A stretch of DNA of 8,955 nt from Cyclobacteriaceae bacterium. Lineage in GTDB: Bacteria; Bacteroidota; Bacteroidia; Cytophagales; Cyclobacteriaceae. A program made the translations under genes and the position numbers. The stretch spans positions 1-8,955 of the forward strand of contig JANYKP010000435.1 in NCBI GenBank assembly GCA_025358195.1. Reading direction: 5' to 3'. Of this stretch, positions 7,077-8,955 are shown in pieces. The first letter of the stretch is position 1; every line of letters begins with the position of its first letter. The notes beneath the pieces were generated by a model. It was not told the origin of the DNA, did no database searches, and saw only the letters and a program-made list of their open reading frames with translations.

Positions 7077-7787
7077 ATGCGCATTCTCCTCATCGGTTAT
7101 GGAAAAATGGGTAAGGCCATTGAAACGTTGGCGCTGGAGAGAAACCATACCATTGTCGGGAAAGTTGATCCCGCAACAGACCTTTCGTTTGACTTTAATA
7201 CTCCGGTGGATGTGGCGATTGAATTCACGATTCCCGAATCTGCCAATACTAACATCCGGTTGTGTTTGGACAAGAAAATACCGGTCCTTTCCGGTACAAC
7301 TGGCTGGCTGTCACATAAAAATGAGTTGGACGATTATTGTAAATTAAAACAAGGCACATTTTTCTACGCTTCTAACTTTAGTCTGGGGGTAAATCTTTTT
7401 TTTAAACTGAATGAACAACTTGCCCGCATGATGCAAGGCCAACACACGTATACTGTGAGCATTGAGGAAATCCATCACACTCAAAAAAAAGATGCTCCCA
7501 GCGGTACCGCCATTACGTTAGCTGATGGGATTCTGAAATATTTAAAGGAGAAAAAGAAATGGGTGAACCATGAATCCAAAAGGGCAGAAGAACTTGTAAT
7601 CCGCTCATTCAGGGAGGACCCAGCGCCCGGAACCCACACGGTGAAATATCAGTCTGCCATCGATGATATCGAAATCAAGCACACCGCACACTCGCGTGAA
7701 GGTTTCGCTCTGGGTGCCATACTGGTGGCCGAATGGCTTCCGGGTCAAAAAGGAGTCCTGGGCATGGACGATTTTTTAAAATTCTGA
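7077..7787 (+). CDS. dapB: 4-hydroxy-tetrahydrodipicolinate reductase
   Basis: Reduces 4-hydroxy-tetrahydrodipicolinate to tetrahydrodipicolinate with NAD(P)H, in the route to diaminopimelate (for peptidoglycan) and lysine; cytoplasmic. The N-terminal Rossmann fold shows GYGKMGKA (7-14) and an acidic residue, Asp31, in place for the cofactor ribose. SGTTGW (72-77) and YASNFSLGVN (97-106) line the active site. The catalytic block EIHHTQKKDAPSGT (131-144) contains His133, His134 and Lys137, matching E. coli His159, His160 and Lys163. The C-terminal HTAHSREGFALGA (202-214) is also conserved. At 236 residues it is shorter than the E. coli enzyme (273), which is usual in Bacteroidota. It begins 7 bp after the preceding stop and is 47 bp from lepB. 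Confidence 0.97.
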   Translation: MRILLIGYGKMGKAIETLALERNHTIVGKVDPATDLSFDFNTPVDVAIEFTIPESANTNIRLCLDKKIPVLSGTTGWLSHKNELDDYCKLKQGTFFYASNFSLGVNLFFKLNEQLARMMQGQHTYTVSIEEIHHTQKKDAPSGTAITLADGILKYLKEKKKWVNHESKRAEELVIRSFREDPAPGTHTVKYQSAIDDIEIKHTAHSREGFALGAILVAEWLPGQKGVLGMDDFLKF

Positions 7788-7834
7788 CTACCGATTATTT
7801 TACTTTTATTTGCGGGACTTTTTAAGAAAAAATT
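7788..7834 (+). other. AT-rich gap between dapB and lepB
   Basis: This 47-bp gap is the largest inside the par-dap-lep cluster. TTTATTTG at 7805-7812 only half fits the TAnnTTTG -7 consensus, and no hairpin is visible. Read-through from dapB is the simplest view; a weak internal promoter cannot be excluded. Confidence 0.4.
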
Positions 7835-8955
7835 ATGAATTGGAAATTCTGGGAAGCTTCGACAGGCTCAGCTTCAAACTCAGCTTCGACGGGCTCAGCT
7901 TCGACGGAGAAGAAAAAGAAATCATTTGTACGGGAATGGTTGGATGCTATCGCCTTTGCTGTAATAGCAGCAACATTGATTCGCTGGTTGATTATGGAGG
8001 CTTATACCATTCCAACACCTTCCATGGAAAACTCACTGCTGGTTGGTGATTTTCTGTTTGTGAGCAAGTTCCATTACGGAACGCGTACACCCAAGACCAT
8101 CTTACAAGTCCCATTGACACATCAAAAAATATGGTTCACAGAAATTCCTTCCTATTTGCGGTGGATTCAATTGCCGCAGTACAGACTTCCGGGCATTAGT
8201 GATGTGAAAGCTGGCGACGTCGTCGTGTTTAATGTTCCCGGCTTGAATGAAAATAATTATGGGCTGCCGAGAAGTCAATGGATTAACTACCCGGTGGATC
8301 TGAAGACCAATTATATTAAACGGTGCGTTGCCACTCCGGGGGATGTTCTCCAGGTAAAAGATCGACAGGTGCATGTCAACGGCACGGCACTCGCCAATCC
8401 TCCCAAGATGCAGTTCAGTTATATCGTCACATCAAAAGATGAAATCAACGAACGTAATCTCAACAAACTGGAGCTCGACCCGGATGATTATGATTTTGCT
8501 GGAAGACCGGAACAGAACAAGGCTGTGTATCAGATGTACCTCACGAAAGACAAAGTAGAGGAACTCAAAAGCATTCCTTACATTTTATCCGTGGAAGAAG
8601 ACAATTCGCATAGCAAGCCGGATGATCGCCTGTATCCACAATCAAAGTATTCACGATGGAGTGCTGATAACTACGGTCCCCTCACCATTCCAAAAAAGGG
8701 AATGACCATCTCTATCAACGACTCAACGCTGGCATTTTATGGACTTACCATTAAAAACTACGATCACAACTCAAACGTTGAACTAACAGATAGCACGCTG
8801 CGCATCGACGGAAAAGAATTGAAACAATATACGTTTAATCAGAACTATTACTTTATGATGGGCGACAATCGCCACAACTCCTTAGATTCGCGCTACTGGG
8901 GTTTTGTGCCGGAAGATCATATTGTAGGAAAAGCATTTTTCATCTGGCTCTCGAT
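7835..8955 (+). CDS. lepB: Signal peptidase I, partial (3' end beyond window)
   Basis: Membrane-bound Ser/Lys protease that removes signal peptides from exported proteins on the outer face of the inner membrane. 373 codons stay open from the ATG at 7835 to the window edge. A cytoplasmic tail rich in Ser, Ala, Thr and Gly (8-24, made by a DNA repeat) leads to KKKK (26-29) and one membrane segment (about 34-54). The nucleophile is Ser63 in IPTPSMENSL, and the general base is Lys162 in NYIKRCVATPGD. The GDNRHNSLDSRYWG box (343-356) completes the S26 family pattern. A long insertion of about 150 residues between the Lys motif and the GDNR box is, from memory, common in Bacteroidota homologues. 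The ATG at 7835 fits MNWKFW-type starts. The DapB-LepB order supports membership of the par cluster. Confidence 0.96.
   Translation, partial: MNWKFWEASTGSASNSASTGSASTEKKKKSFVREWLDAIAFAVIAATLIRWLIMEAYTIPTPSMENSLLVGDFLFVSKFHYGTRTPKTILQVPLTHQKIWFTEIPSYLRWIQLPQYRLPGISDVKAGDVVVFNVPGLNENNYGLPRSQWINYPVDLKTNYIKRCVATPGDVLQVKDRQVHVNGTALANPPKMQFSYIVTSKDEINERNLNKLELDPDDYDFAGRPEQNKAVYQMYLTKDKVEELKSIPYILSVEEDNSHSKPDDRLYPQSKYSRWSADNYGPLTIPKKGMTISINDSTLAFYGLTIKNYDHNSNVELTDSTLRIDGKELKQYTFNQNYYFMMGDNRHNSLDSRYWGFVPEDHIVGKAFFIWLS
7855..7908 (+). repeat. In-frame short tandem repeat in the 5' end of lepB
   Basis: Four units starting AGCTTC follow each other: AGCTTCGACAGGCTC (7855-7869), AGCTTCAAACTC (7870-7881), AGCTTCGACGGGCTC (7882-7896) and AGCTTCGACGGA (7897-7908). 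Their lengths are 15, 12, 15 and 12 bp, all multiples of three, so the frame is kept. They encode the low-complexity tail STGSASNSASTGSAST between the first seven residues and the KKKK stretch. Unit number could vary without breaking LepB. Confidence 0.85.

Noticed and set aside
7810..8049. Open frame of 79 codons overlapping the start of lepB
   Set aside because: It is a different frame over lepB; the lepB frame carries the membrane segment and catalytic Ser63.
1..8955. A new defence, mobile or RNA-based system
   Set aside because: All long frames are recognisable housekeeping genes except the DUF5683 protein; no transposase, integrase, CRISPR repeat, tRNA-like fold or toxin-antitoxin pair is visible.

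Overview
The window looks like an ordinary chromosomal stretch of a Bacteroidota genome, most likely Cytophagales or a relative. The genus cannot be fixed by eye. The grounds are the TAnnTTTG-type -7 promoter elements, the lack of Shine-Dalgarno sequences, a DUF5683-type protein directly behind parAB, a short DapB, a long periplasmic-domain YidC with a lysine-rich tail, and a long LepB with the IPTPSM motif around its catalytic serine.

Layout. On the minus strand at the left edge lies the N-terminal 335 codons of a CCA tRNA nucleotidyltransferase with an HD domain (1-1005, cut by the window edge). A 204-bp divergent spacer (1006-1209) holds one promoter-like TACCTTTG on each strand. Everything after it runs on the plus strand: pyrG (CTP synthase, 1210-2829), yidC (membrane insertase, 2859-4676), a 140-bp spacer with a striking heptad-repeat palindrome and a promoter-like box, then a tight cluster of parA (4817-5590), parB (5593-6468), a DUF5683-like secreted/membrane protein (6473-7069), dapB (7077-7787) and lepB (7835 to beyond the right edge).

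How the genes fit together. pyrG and yidC are probably co-transcribed. The par cluster has gaps of 2, 4, 7 and 47 bp and is likely one operon joining chromosome segregation (ParA/ParB), an uncharacterised envelope protein, the DAP/lysine pathway that feeds peptidoglycan (DapB) and signal-peptide removal at the inner membrane (LepB). This is housekeeping DNA: I see no mobile element, CRISPR array, RNA gene or phage gene. No new biological system is evident. The items worth a second look are small: a repeat-encoded Ser/Ala/Thr/Gly tail in LepB, the heptad palindrome before parA, a Gln in place of the last Arg of the ParB GERRxR motif, and the unknown role of the DUF5683 protein.
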